Part shown: positions 1-6,827 of the stretch, in pieces
How the letters are laid out: every line of letters starts with the position of its first letter
Numbering within the stretch: the first letter of the stretch is position 1
DNA from: IMCC26077 sp044344975
GTDB lineage: Bacteria; Actinomycetota; Actinomycetes; Nanopelagicales; Nanopelagicaceae
Assembly: GCA_044344975.1 (NCBI GenBank)
Contig: JBIJBY010000040.1
Location: 1-11,201, forward strand
Length of the DNA stretch: 11,201 nt
Reading direction: 5' to 3'
Made by a program: the position numbers and the translations under genes
Notes under the pieces: generated by a model
The model's input: only the letters and a program-made list of their open reading frames with translations
Told to the model about the DNA's origin: nothing
Database searches by the model: none

Positions 1-522
1 CAAAATCATGTTGTACGGAGCTCGCCGATCTTTCGCGCGAGAATAAACGCTCAATCCTTCACGTTCTGCGCCTAAATTAAAAAGGTTCGCACTATCTATA
101 ACTGGTCGAAGCTTCCGTTGTGAACCTGAATATGCGAAAGCAACTCTCCCGTATTGAGCGAGAAGTTCCATATCGCTAATTCGAGCGCTTCGGATTGGAC
201 CAATCTGCTGCGGATACTTCGAACTATAAATCGCAGCAAGTCGAGTGGCTCCCCCTTCAACTTGCTCAATGTAAATAACATCGGCATCGAGAAGCCCTAT
301 CTGTGGTCGAGCAGGTTTTGTGTCATCAACTTTTACCGCCAGAACTTCATTGCTCTCGCCAATACGACCACTCAAAGGATTTATCGGCGGGGCTGGGGTT
401 GGTTTCACTTTACTCGCTTGTGCACCACCTACATCAGAAACTTGAGCGCATCCACTAAATGCTAAGGCGAGTAGGAGAAATATGGCGAGCTTTGCGCGGT
501 TTAACATCTTTTGCGATCTCAT
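1..522 (-). CDS. DUF3048 (YerB-like) lipoprotein, N-terminal part
   Basis: Partial gene: the first 174 codons are visible and the rest lies beyond the left edge. The protein begins with a basic stretch and a hydrophobic segment (about residues 11-23) ending in LAFSGC, so Cys25 is a plausible lipidation site of a secreted lipoprotein (Phe at -3 is unusual). After a Pro-rich linker comes a recognisable DUF3048 pattern: NPLSGR, LAVKVDD, ARPQIGL, ADVIYIEQVEGGATR and IGPIRSAR. The family includes Bacillus YerB; its biochemical role is not known to me. The ATG at 522-520 is chosen because an AGGTG Shine-Dalgarno-like sequence, fused to the upstream gene's stop codon, lies about 10 nt before it. An alternative ATG is at 507. 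The gene starts 7 nt after the LemA-like gene and probably belongs to the same transcript as pimA. A role in the cell envelope would fit but is inference. Confidence 0.85.
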   Translation of the reverse strand, partial: MRSQKMLNRAKLAIFLLLALAFSGCAQVSDVGGAQASKVKPTPAPPINPLSGRIGESNEVLAVKVDDTKPARPQIGLLDADVIYIEQVEGGATRLAAIYSSKYPQQIGPIRSARISDMELLAQYGRVAFAYSGSQRKLRPVIDSANLFNLGAEREGLSVYSRAKDRRAPYNMIL

Positions 523-526
523 TGTG

Positions 527-541
527 ATTTCACACCTGAAT
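527..541 (-). repeat. 15-bp junction repeat, copy A
   Basis: ATTCAGGTGTGAAAT read on the minus strand. It holds the last codons and TGA of the LemA-like gene plus an AGGTG Shine-Dalgarno-like core for the DUF3048 gene. It is identical to copy B at 4782-4796. Confidence 0.8.
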
Positions 542-1027
542 CTCTTCAAATGGATATCGCACCGGTAATGGCGCTCGCCCTGCAAGACGGAAAATTTTGA
601 CGATAGGACGTGCTCGCTGTGCTTGGGTTCGCACCACAGCTTCGAGATGTAGCGCTATTGCGATGCGAAGCCGCTCCCGGGCCTGAGAAAGCTCATGGAA
701 AATCTGAGCATCAGAAGATAGTGCGCCCTCTTCAATAAGCGAGAGTAGTAAATGAGAGAGCTCTGCTTCAGCCTCCGATCGCTCTGATTGATCAGCTATT
801 ACGGCAACATGCGCTGCAGCAAGTAGTAATAAAGAAGTTGCAGGATCAACAAGATTTGAACGCGCGACTTCGAGAGCCAACGCAGAACGCGTGCGCAGCG
901 CAGCATCCAAATTACCCCATGAAGTTTCAACTCTGTGGTGTAGGCGATCTAATCTCGACGCGGTAAATGAAAGGTACCAAACCGCAAGTAACATCACCGC
1001 AAGAATTACCGCAAGGAGGACGCTCAT
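530..1027 (-). CDS. LemA-like membrane protein (Rv2609c N-terminal-like)
   Basis: This 165-residue protein has one N-terminal membrane segment (about residues 2-20), followed by ASRLDRLHHRVETSWGNLDAAL and a long, probably helical region, a pattern resembling LemA proteins. From memory, the mycobacterial gene after pimA (Rv2609c) has a similar N-terminal region ending in a LAGRAP-type motif, followed by a NUDIX domain. Here KIFRLAGRAPLP is present at about 144-155, but the protein stops ten residues later and no NUDIX domain follows. The start codon overlaps the pimA stop as ATGA (1024-1027), which points to translational coupling and supports this start. Its last codons, ATT CAG GTG TGA, also supply the likely ribosome binding site of the next gene. 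Function is unknown; a membrane-anchored helical protein acting with PIM or envelope synthesis is a guess from context. Confidence 0.85.
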   Translation of the reverse strand: MSVLLAVILAVMLLAVWYLSFTASRLDRLHHRVETSWGNLDAALRTRSALALEVARSNLVDPATSLLLLAAAHVAVIADQSERSEAEAELSHLLLSLIEEGALSSDAQIFHELSQARERLRIAIALHLEAVVRTQAQRARPIVKIFRLAGRAPLPVRYPFEEIQV

Positions 1028-2184
1028 AAATCTCTATCCACCCTCTCTTTATTTAGGCGCAAATCGTTTCCTAATCGAACTTTCTCTCCTGAGGCGCTGA
1101 CCATACGATAGATATCAAGAATCGATTCTCCGACAGTGGACCAATCGAAACGGAGTGAGCTCTTTTGGCCGATTAATTTCAATTGATGTCTTCGCTCTGA
1201 GTCATTCAAAAGTGCTTTAATCCGAGATGCCAACTCTGCCGAATCGCCTGCGGTGAAAATTTCACCAGCTTTGCCATTCTCCAACACATCTTTAAATGCG
1301 ATCAAATCGCTCGCTACAACTGGTGCACCTGCCGCCATCGCCTCAGCAAGAATAATTCCAAAACTTTCTCCTCCGGTGTTTGGGGCAACGTAAAGAGCTA
1401 CTGAGCGGAGAATTTCCTGTTTTCGTTGATCGCTCACTCTGCCGAGAAATTTGGTGCGCTCACGGAGTTTGCTGCTCATGGTCTCCAAAAACTGTTCTGC
1501 ATCTCCAGGGCCTGCGATCAATAGCTGAAATTCTTCACCGCTTTTCAAAAGTTCTTCACAACTCTCCAAAAGGATAGCCAATCCTTTCCGAGGTTCATCA
1601 AATCGGCCAATAAAACCGATTGTCCTCTCTGATACGTCAACGGCAAGAGGGCCAAGCGCGAAGGAGTCGTAATTAATCCCGTTGGGTATCACCACAGCAT
1701 CAGTTTCCAAGTGATCAGTCAAAGTTATTCGCGCAGTTTCGCTCACCGCGATTCGAGCATGCAATTTCTCGATTGCCGGCTCCAAAATTGGTCCGACCGC
1801 ATAAATAGCTCTCTGTTTCGGCGCCGAGACATGAAAAGTTCCCACCAGTGGACCTTCTGCCGCCCAACATGCCAAGAGCGAAAGTGACGGTATTGCTGGC
1901 TCGTGAAGATGAAGCAAATCAAATTGCCCATCATGAATCCATTTTCGGACACGTCGATTTGCAACAGGGCCAAAAGCTACCCGAGCAACCGCTCCGTTGT
2001 ACGGAATCGCAATAGGGCGACCGCTACTGACCACCCAATTGGGCAGAGCGCTCTCATCCATTGCGGGAGCGATAACGGAGACTTCATGACCTTGCGCCAT
2101 GCAGTACAACGCTAAATCCTGGATATGAGCTTGTACGCCGCCTGGGAGATCCCACCCGTAAGGTGAAACCATGCCTATTTTCAT
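1024..2184 (-). CDS. pimA: Phosphatidylinositol alpha-mannosyltransferase PimA
   Basis: GT4-family glycosyltransferase of 386 residues that moves mannose from GDP-mannose to phosphatidylinositol on the cytoplasmic face of the membrane, the first step of PIM synthesis. The N-terminal Rossmann half opens with MVSPYGWDLPGG (Gly15-Gly16) and carries HLHEP (92-96) and a TFH motif whose His118 has the same number as the essential His of mycobacterial PimA. The C-terminal half shows GRFDEPRKG (Arg194 and Lys200, GDP-binding) and the E-x7-E motif (Glu273, Glu281) in GGESFGIILAEAMAAG. Length matches mycobacterial PimA (about 378). The ATG at 2184 is chosen because it lies 1 nt after the patA stop and gives the expected N-terminus; an in-frame extension to 2283 lies entirely inside patA and shows no family similarity. 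The stop overlaps the next start as ATGA. Confidence 0.95.
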   Translation of the reverse strand: MKIGMVSPYGWDLPGGVQAHIQDLALYCMAQGHEVSVIAPAMDESALPNWVVSSGRPIAIPYNGAVARVAFGPVANRRVRKWIHDGQFDLLHLHEPAIPSLSLLACWAAEGPLVGTFHVSAPKQRAIYAVGPILEPAIEKLHARIAVSETARITLTDHLETDAVVIPNGINYDSFALGPLAVDVSERTIGFIGRFDEPRKGLAILLESCEELLKSGEEFQLLIAGPGDAEQFLETMSSKLRERTKFLGRVSDQRKQEILRSVALYVAPNTGGESFGIILAEAMAAGAPVVASDLIAFKDVLENGKAGEIFTAGDSAELASRIKALLNDSERRHQLKLIGQKSSLRFDWSTVGESILDIYRMVSASGEKVRLGNDLRLNKERVDRDL

Positions 2185-2185
2185 C

Positions 2186-3049
2186 TTAATCAATCCAAAT
2201 CTTCTGCAACATATGCCAATCTTCCGGCTTTTGCACGATACCTTCAGCAAAAAAATCTGCTGATTGCTGTGTGAGGTTTTCAATCTTCGATTGAGTGGAT
2301 GTTGAATCGGGAATCAATGGATTTGAAAATTTGATATGGATGCCGCTCTTTGTATAGGTCACGTGCGCAATAAATAGATAGGAGTTGTTACGCAAAGCTA
2401 AGAGCGCCGGCCCACTTGGCATTTTTGCCGTTCCCCCAAAAAAACTTACTTCAACTCCACTCTTGGAGAGATCTCGATCCGCAACCAAAGCGACGACTTC
2501 ACCATTCGCCAAATGTTGATTGAGAAGGGGTAGAACATTCTCGCCCGTCGGATAGATACGTATCCCAATTCGCTCTCGATATCGCAGAAAAGCTAGGAAA
2601 ACTCGCTCTGGCTTCAACTTTTCAGCAACGCTAATAATCGGGATTCCAGTGGCCGAGAAGTAAGCGCCTGCGTGATCCCAATTGCCAGAGTGCGGGAGTG
2701 AAACGATTACACCCTTGCCTTCTGCAACAACCGAACGGAAGAGATCCTCCCCCTCAACTGTCACTGTTGAGGTAATCCTGTCTTTGCTCCATGTTGGCAA
2801 ACGAAAAGCGTCGCACCAGTAACGAAGATAACTTTCCATTCCAAGAGCCGCAAGATCATTTAGTTCTCGTTCGCCAAATTCGGGTTTTACTCTCCCTAAA
2901 TTAGCTTTCAATTTCAAAAATGATTTGCTCTGTCGACGCACGGCTCGTTTAGCCATATAGGCAAAGAGCTGATAAGCGCTCTCTTCTGGCAATGCGCGCA
3001 CAATCTTCCATGCTAGGAGGTATGCAAAGCCAGTCACATTCGCAATCAT
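2186..3049 (-). CDS. patA: PIM acyltransferase PatA, lysophospholipid acyltransferase family
   Basis: Member of the HtrB/LpxL-like acyltransferase family. In mycobacteria PatA moves palmitate from acyl-CoA to the mannose of PIM1/PIM2 at the inner face of the membrane. The 287-residue protein has an N-terminal hydrophobic segment and the catalytic HxxxxD motif in SLPHSGNWD (His120, Asp125). GVEVSFFGG places Glu200 at the position of the third catalytic residue reported for the mycobacterial enzyme. KMPSGPALLA follows, as is typical. The ATG at 3049 is preferred because it overlaps the pgsA stop as ATGA; a TTG four codons upstream (3061) is possible but less likely. pimA starts 1 nt after the stop. 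The place between pgsA and pimA is the usual actinobacterial one and supports the assignment over a generic acyltransferase. Confidence 0.93.
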   Translation of the reverse strand: MIANVTGFAYLLAWKIVRALPEESAYQLFAYMAKRAVRRQSKSFLKLKANLGRVKPEFGERELNDLAALGMESYLRYWCDAFRLPTWSKDRITSTVTVEGEDLFRSVVAEGKGVIVSLPHSGNWDHAGAYFSATGIPIISVAEKLKPERVFLAFLRYRERIGIRIYPTGENVLPLLNQHLANGEVVALVADRDLSKSGVEVSFFGGTAKMPSGPALLALRNNSYLFIAHVTYTKSGIHIKFSNPLIPDSTSTQSKIENLTQQSADFFAEGIVQKPEDWHMLQKIWID

Positions 3050-3636
3050 CGCTGCTGCCAAACCTGAATGATTCTATGAAACACAGTAATGAAGGAAGCA
3101 ACAGCCAGAACCCAAATCCCAATCGCCAGAATGTATTCGATGCCTAGTCCTGCAAAACCGGTTGATACAAGCAAGATGATGGTTCGCTCTGGCCGCTCTG
3201 CAAACCCACCATCACAGCGAAATCCAGATGCTTCTGCTCGTGCTTTCACATAAGAAACGAGGAATCCCCCTGCTAGCGCAAACCATGCTACAACTTGTAA
3301 TGAATCATTCTCTAGATAGAGGTAGTACGTCACGCTCCCGATCAGCGCAGCGTCAACTATCCGATCGGCTGTGGAGTCTAAGAACGCCCCCCATTTCGAG
3401 CTCAATCCGGAAATTCGAGCCATGGTTCCATCAACCAGGTCACTAAAGATGAAAAGCAACATCGCAAGGGTGCCCCAGAATAAAATGCCTCGCGTAAAGA
3501 AAATCAGCGAGATAGTTATGGTTCCTACTGAACCCAGTACTGTGATCTGGTTAGGTGTGATCTTTCGCCTCAGCAATAGGCGCGCTGTCGGTTCAACAAC
3601 ACGAGCGACCGGAGCGCGCAGGAAAGTACTAATCAT
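3046..3636 (-). CDS. pgsA: Phosphatidylinositol phosphate synthase (CDP-alcohol phosphotransferase)
   Basis: Integral membrane enzyme joining CDP-diacylglycerol and inositol 1-phosphate to phosphatidylinositol phosphate, the precursor of PI and PIMs. The CDP-alcohol phosphotransferase signature D-x2-D-G-x2-A-R-x8-G-x3-D-x3-D is complete in residues 66-91, with Asp66, Asp69, Asp87 and Asp91. In mycobacterial PgsA these are Asp68, 71, 89 and 93. The 196-residue length and several hydrophobic segments (for example 34-46, 51-65, 110-126) fit the family. Phosphatidylglycerol phosphate synthase shares the motif, but the genes patA and pimA downstream point to the PI branch. The ATG at 3636 lacks a clear ribosome binding site; a TACGAT hexamer 9 nt upstream could give a transcript with almost no leader. 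A plus-strand gene begins only 25 nt away. Confidence 0.92.
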   Translation of the reverse strand: MISTFLRAPVARVVEPTARLLLRRKITPNQITVLGSVGTITISLIFFTRGILFWGTLAMLLFIFSDLVDGTMARISGLSSKWGAFLDSTADRIVDAALIGSVTYYLYLENDSLQVVAWFALAGGFLVSYVKARAEASGFRCDGGFAERPERTIILLVSTGFAGLGIEYILAIGIWVLAVASFITVFHRIIQVWQQR

Positions 3637-3645
3637 GGTGGTTAC

Positions 3646-3651
3646 ATCGTA
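3646..3651 (-). promoter_or_regulatory. Candidate -10 element for pgsA
   Basis: TACGAT on the minus strand matches the actinobacterial TAnnnT -10 pattern and ends 9 nt before the pgsA ATG. No convincing -35 is seen. It shares its TA with the candidate -10 of the opposite gene. Confidence 0.35.
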
Positions 3652-3655
3652 GGCT
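3650..3655 (+). promoter_or_regulatory. Candidate -10 element for the plus-strand EF-G-like gene
   Basis: TAGGCT lies 6 nt before the GTG at 3662, the spacing expected if transcription begins at the start codon (leaderless mRNA). No Shine-Dalgarno sequence precedes the GTG. The same hexamer occurs before thrS. No clear -35 is visible. Confidence 0.4.
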
Positions 3656-3661
3656 CATCGC

Positions 3662-4276
3662 GTGAGTAATCCAGTAAGCCCTACGCGTATCGCCATTATT
3701 GGCCACTCTTCGGCAGATCTCGAAGGTGTCGCACAGGCGCTCCCCGAGGCCTTCTCTGTTTCGGTAGCCACTTCAGAGCAGCTCAATTACGAGTTCCCAG
3801 AATTCTCCGCTGTTGTTTTAGTCATGAGCGCCTACGAAGGTGCCCCCAATTCTTTAATTGAGGCTTGGGAGGAAATTTCTGAATTACTGATCCCACGTGC
3901 GATTGTCATCACCAAAATTGAAAACCAAGAAGCGGATTTTGACGAAGCTGTGCTAATTGCGCGCCGAATGTTTGGTGAAGGTTTGACTCCCTATTTGGTT
4001 CTTCACGCCGACAACGGAATTCCTTGTGCATTTATCGATCTAGAAACACTAGATATCCGAGACTACTCAAATGGTGAATTACAAATTAAATCCAGTGACG
4101 ATGACCATCGAATACTGGTAAGCGAATTTCGAGAGGAATACCTGGAGAGTGTTGCCGAACTCAATGAAAATCGATTTGCTAGCGGATTATTTGTTCCGAT
4201 TATCCCGTTCTCGACAACTCTCAAATTGGGTCAAAATGAATTAGTTCAATACCTCAACGAAGTAATTGAAAGCTAA
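3662..4276 (+). CDS. Degenerate G-domain remnant of EF-G-like protein (EF-G2 type)
   Basis: Intact 204-residue reading frame starting at GTG. It resembles, in order, parts of the G domain of actinobacterial EF-G-like proteins as I remember them: RIAIIGHSSADLEG (9-22) against a P-loop like NVVLVGHSGSGKTT; VVLVMSAYEG (51-60) against ALFVVSAADG; PRAIVITKIENQEADF (78-93) against PRAIVVTHLEAARADF; DYSNGE (134-139) against DYSSGE; and VPIIPFS (178-184) near the end. The P-loop Lys and Ser/Thr are gone, so GTP binding is unlikely. The switch I/switch II part (roughly 50-60 residues) and domains II-V are missing; full-length relatives have over 700 residues. It opposes its neighbours, 25 nt from pgsA (divergent) and 3 nt from the HIT gene (convergent). 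An intact frame suggests a retained new role, or recent decay. Family membership is inferred from remembered sequences. Confidence 0.7.
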   Translation: MSNPVSPTRIAIIGHSSADLEGVAQALPEAFSVSVATSEQLNYEFPEFSAVVLVMSAYEGAPNSLIEAWEEISELLIPRAIVITKIENQEADFDEAVLIARRMFGEGLTPYLVLHADNGIPCAFIDLETLDIRDYSNGELQIKSSDDDHRILVSEFREEYLESVAELNENRFASGLFVPIIPFSTTLKLGQNELVQYLNEVIES

Positions 4277-4279
4277 TCC

Positions 4280-4783
4280 CTATTTTGGCCAAAGTTCGTT
4301 TAATAGCGAATGAGTTTCATGGAGCATTTGTGATAAAACTTTCGTGCCGCCAATTACTGGCATGAAGTTTGAATCTCCACGCCAACGCGGAACTACATGT
4401 TGATGAAAATGATCGGGCAATCCAGCCCCAGCAACTGGTCCTTGATTCATGCCGATATTAAAATTAACTTCGGCGTTAACACCGCGCAGCGCCCGCATGC
4501 TTGCCTTTGTGAGCGACGAAACCTCTTCGGTTTCATCTTCTGACATATCTAAGTACTCGCCAACATGACGATAGGTACAAATCAAAATGTGCCCAGGGTT
4601 ATACGGATATCTGTTAAGTACTGCATACGAATGCTTACCTCGAGCAAGAATGAATGATTCGGAATCAGGAGCGCTTGGAATATGACAGAAAGGGCAGGCA
4701 TATTCCCCGCTACTTAGTTTATCGATGTATTCCTTGCGAAAAGGGGTCCAGATGCGCTCCCATTGATCTAATTCCTTAGACAT
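4280..4783 (-). CDS. HIT-family hydrolase, likely Ap4A phosphorylase
   Basis: Histidine-triad protein of 167 residues. The signature HFHQHVV is at 125-131, with His127 the expected nucleophile. It sits in LPDHFHQHVVPRWRGDSNFM, and the following VIGGTKVL resembles Rv2613c of M. tuberculosis, which was characterised as an Ap4A phosphorylase (splits diadenosine tetraphosphate to ADP and ATP using phosphate). The N-terminal CPFC (30-33) is probably part of a metal site. NPGHILI (62-68) is the conserved strand before the triad. The ATG at 4783 follows the thrS stop by 1 nt, with AGGTG inside the last thrS codons as ribosome binding site, so production is probably coupled to ThrRS. The convergent plus-strand gene ends 3 nt from its stop. 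General nucleoside-phosphate hydrolase activity remains possible. Confidence 0.9.
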   Translation of the reverse strand: MSKELDQWERIWTPFRKEYIDKLSSGEYACPFCHIPSAPDSESFILARGKHSYAVLNRYPYNPGHILICTYRHVGEYLDMSEDETEEVSSLTKASMRALRGVNAEVNFNIGMNQGPVAGAGLPDHFHQHVVPRWRGDSNFMPVIGGTKVLSQMLHETHSLLNELWPK

Positions 4784-4796
4784 TTCACACCTGAAT
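4782..4796 (-). repeat. 15-bp junction repeat, copy B
   Basis: ATTCAGGTGTGAAAT read on the minus strand at the thrS-HIT junction. It contains the thrS stop codon and AGGTG upstream of the HIT-gene ATG, whose first two bases are the last two bases of the repeat. Confidence 0.8.
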
Positions 4797-6773
4797 TCGA
4801 GAATCGATTGCGCTCTTTATCTCGGCGATAGCATCTGAGATTGGAATTCCATTTTTTTGTTCTCCGCTTCTATAGCGAATTGAAATGGCGCCTGCCTGCT
4901 GGTCAACTTCACCAGCAATCACCATAAAGGGAATCTTCTCCAATTGGGCATTGCGTATCTTTTTCTGCATGCGGTCGTCGCTTTTATCTACTTCAACTCG
5001 GATTCCTGAACGGCGCATGGCTTCTGCAATCTCTGTTAAGTAGGGCAAGAATGCGTCAGCGACCGGTATCGCTCGGACTTGCACTGGCGCTAACCAAGGG
5101 GGAAATGCGCCGGCATAGTGTTCAGTTAGAACCCCAAAAAACCTTTCGATAGAGCCAAAAAGAGCTCTATGAATCATTACCGGCCTAGCTCGGGAACCAT
5201 CGGGTGCGACATATTCCAGATCAAAGCGTGTAGGTAATTGAAAATCCACTTGAATCGTCGACATTTGCCAGGTTCTTCCGATGGCATCCTTTGCCTGCAC
5301 AGAGATCTTCGGTCCATAGAAGGCCGCTCCGCCCTCATCAAGAACAAGCTCGAGATTCTGTCGTTGCGCTGCTTCTCGAAGTCGCTCCGTGGCTACCGCC
5401 CAATCATGGTCGTTGCCAACAAACTTCTCATCATTGCGCGTAGAAAGCTCGAGATAGAAATCAGAGAGTCCGTAATCTCGCAGAAGATTAAGAACGAAAG
5501 TTAACAAGCTATCTAACTCTTCGGGCATTTGATCTGGCGTGCAGTAGATGTGCGCATCATCTTGAGTAAAACCGCGAGCACGTGTAAGTCCTTGTATTAC
5601 ACCAGATTTCTCGTATCGATACACGGTTCCAAATTCAAATAAACGCAAGGGCAGTTCGCGATATGAACGTCCGCTCGACCGATAAATCAAATTATGGAAT
5701 GGGCAATTCATAGGCTTCATGTAATAAGAGGCGCCAGCACGTTTGATTGTGCCATCAATATTTCGCTCCTCATCAAGCACCATGGGTGGATACATGCCTT
5801 CTGCGTACCACTCAAGGTGACCTGACGTTTCAAAGAGTGCCGCTTTAGTTAGATGTGGCGAATACACGAATTGATAATTCTCTTCTTCGTGGCGTTTACG
5901 GGAGTAATCTTCCATAGCGCGTCGAATGATTCCGCCCTTTGGATGAAAGACCGCTAAGCCAGAACCAATTTCTTCAGGGAAAGAGAAAAGATCTAGCTCT
6001 ACACCCAACCTTCGATGATCGCGCTTTTCTGCTTCTTCAATGAATAACAGGTGTTGATCGAGTTCTTCTTGGCTTGGCCATGCGGTCCCATAAATTCGCT
6101 GCAACATTGGATTCTTCTCAGAACCTCGCCAGTAAGCTCCCGACGATCGCATTAGTTTTACTGCGGGAATTAACTTGGTTGTAGGAAGATGTGGGCCGCG
6201 ACATAAATCTTTCCACGCAATCTCACCGTCACGATTTAAGTTATCGTAAATCGTTAATTCTCCCCCACCAACTTCAACGGAAGATTCATCGGAAGCATCA
6301 GATTTGATCGCAATCAATTCACATTTAAATGGCTCGTGGGCAAGTTCACCCAGGGCCTCTTTTTCAGTAACGACTCTACGTCTAAATCGTTGATTAGCCT
6401 TAATAATTTTGGCCATCTCTTTTTCGAGCGCTTGTAAATCATCTGGGGTAAATGGACGAGTTGCGTCGAAGTCGTAGTAGAAGCCGTCCTTAATTGGTGG
6501 ACCTATTCCGAGTCGAGTATCGGGAAAGAGAGCTTGCACCGCCTGGGCAAGGACGTGGGCACTGGAATGTCGAAGAATGGCTAACCCGTCAGGCGATGAA
6601 ATCTCTACCGTCTCAACTACATCACCCTCATGCAAGGTGGTGTTTATATCCTTCAATTCGCCATTTACGCGAAGAGCAATGACCTCTGGTCGATCCTTGA
6701 AGAGCTCGCCGGTGTACTTCTCGATTCGCACGTCAGTACGTGCGCCATTGAGAGTGAGTGTCAGCTCCGCCAT
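4785..6773 (-). CDS. thrS: Threonyl-tRNA synthetase
   Basis: Class II aminoacyl-tRNA synthetase that joins threonine to tRNA-Thr in the cytoplasm; 662 residues, close to the 642 of E. coli. Domain order is normal. The TGS domain is at about 1-60. The N2 editing domain carries HSSAH (His69, His73) and CRGPH (Cys191, His195). The catalytic core holds the zinc ligands Cys357 (in MNCPFH), His408 (in DDAHIYC) and His535 (in MIHRALFG), motif 2 with YRYEKSG and RARGFTQDD, and motif 3 in the GSIERFFG region. The C-terminal anticodon-binding domain begins near 565. The ATG at 6773 gives the standard N-terminus. No Shine-Dalgarno sequence is seen; a TAGGCT hexamer 7 nt upstream suggests a leaderless transcript. 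The PGPGW-type gene ends 54 nt upstream without an evident terminator, so read-through is also possible. Confidence 0.98.
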   Translation of the reverse strand: MAELTLTLNGARTDVRIEKYTGELFKDRPEVIALRVNGELKDINTTLHEGDVVETVEISSPDGLAILRHSSAHVLAQAVQALFPDTRLGIGPPIKDGFYYDFDATRPFTPDDLQALEKEMAKIIKANQRFRRRVVTEKEALGELAHEPFKCELIAIKSDASDESSVEVGGGELTIYDNLNRDGEIAWKDLCRGPHLPTTKLIPAVKLMRSSGAYWRGSEKNPMLQRIYGTAWPSQEELDQHLLFIEEAEKRDHRRLGVELDLFSFPEEIGSGLAVFHPKGGIIRRAMEDYSRKRHEEENYQFVYSPHLTKAALFETSGHLEWYAEGMYPPMVLDEERNIDGTIKRAGASYYMKPMNCPFHNLIYRSSGRSYRELPLRLFEFGTVYRYEKSGVIQGLTRARGFTQDDAHIYCTPDQMPEELDSLLTFVLNLLRDYGLSDFYLELSTRNDEKFVGNDHDWAVATERLREAAQRQNLELVLDEGGAAFYGPKISVQAKDAIGRTWQMSTIQVDFQLPTRFDLEYVAPDGSRARPVMIHRALFGSIERFFGVLTEHYAGAFPPWLAPVQVRAIPVADAFLPYLTEIAEAMRRSGIRVEVDKSDDRMQKKIRNAQLEKIPFMVIAGEVDQQAGAISIRYRSGEQKNGIPISDAIAEIKSAIDSRIQV

Positions 6774-6780
6774 AAATCTA

Positions 6781-6786
6781 AGCCTA
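6781..6786 (-). promoter_or_regulatory. Candidate -10 element for thrS
   Basis: TAGGCT (TAnnnT type) lies 7 nt before the thrS ATG, compatible with transcription starting at or next to the start codon. No clear -35 is seen in the 54-nt spacer. I found no T-box-like leader, as the spacer is too short for one. Confidence 0.35.
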
Positions 6787-6827
6787 TCGCGCGCCCGCTC
6801 GTTCCCTGGGAGCTTATTGCTGGTTCC

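Noticed and set aside
2185..2283. 33-codon N-terminal extension of PimA
   Set aside because: It lies wholly within patA and does not resemble PimA; the ATG at 2184 gives the expected MKIGMVSPYGWDLPGG start.
3050..3061. TTG start four codons upstream for PatA
   Set aside because: The ATG at 3049 overlaps the pgsA stop as ATGA, the pattern used at most junctions in this window.
3371..3652. 93-codon plus-strand reading frame opposite pgsA
   Set aside because: It is a shadow of pgsA with no recognisable motif, while the pgsA catalytic signature is complete on the other strand.
6774..6827. Possible terminator or T-box leader between the PGPGW-type gene and thrS
   Set aside because: There is only a 4-bp GCTC/GAGC pairing with no T-run, and 54 nt is too short for a T-box.
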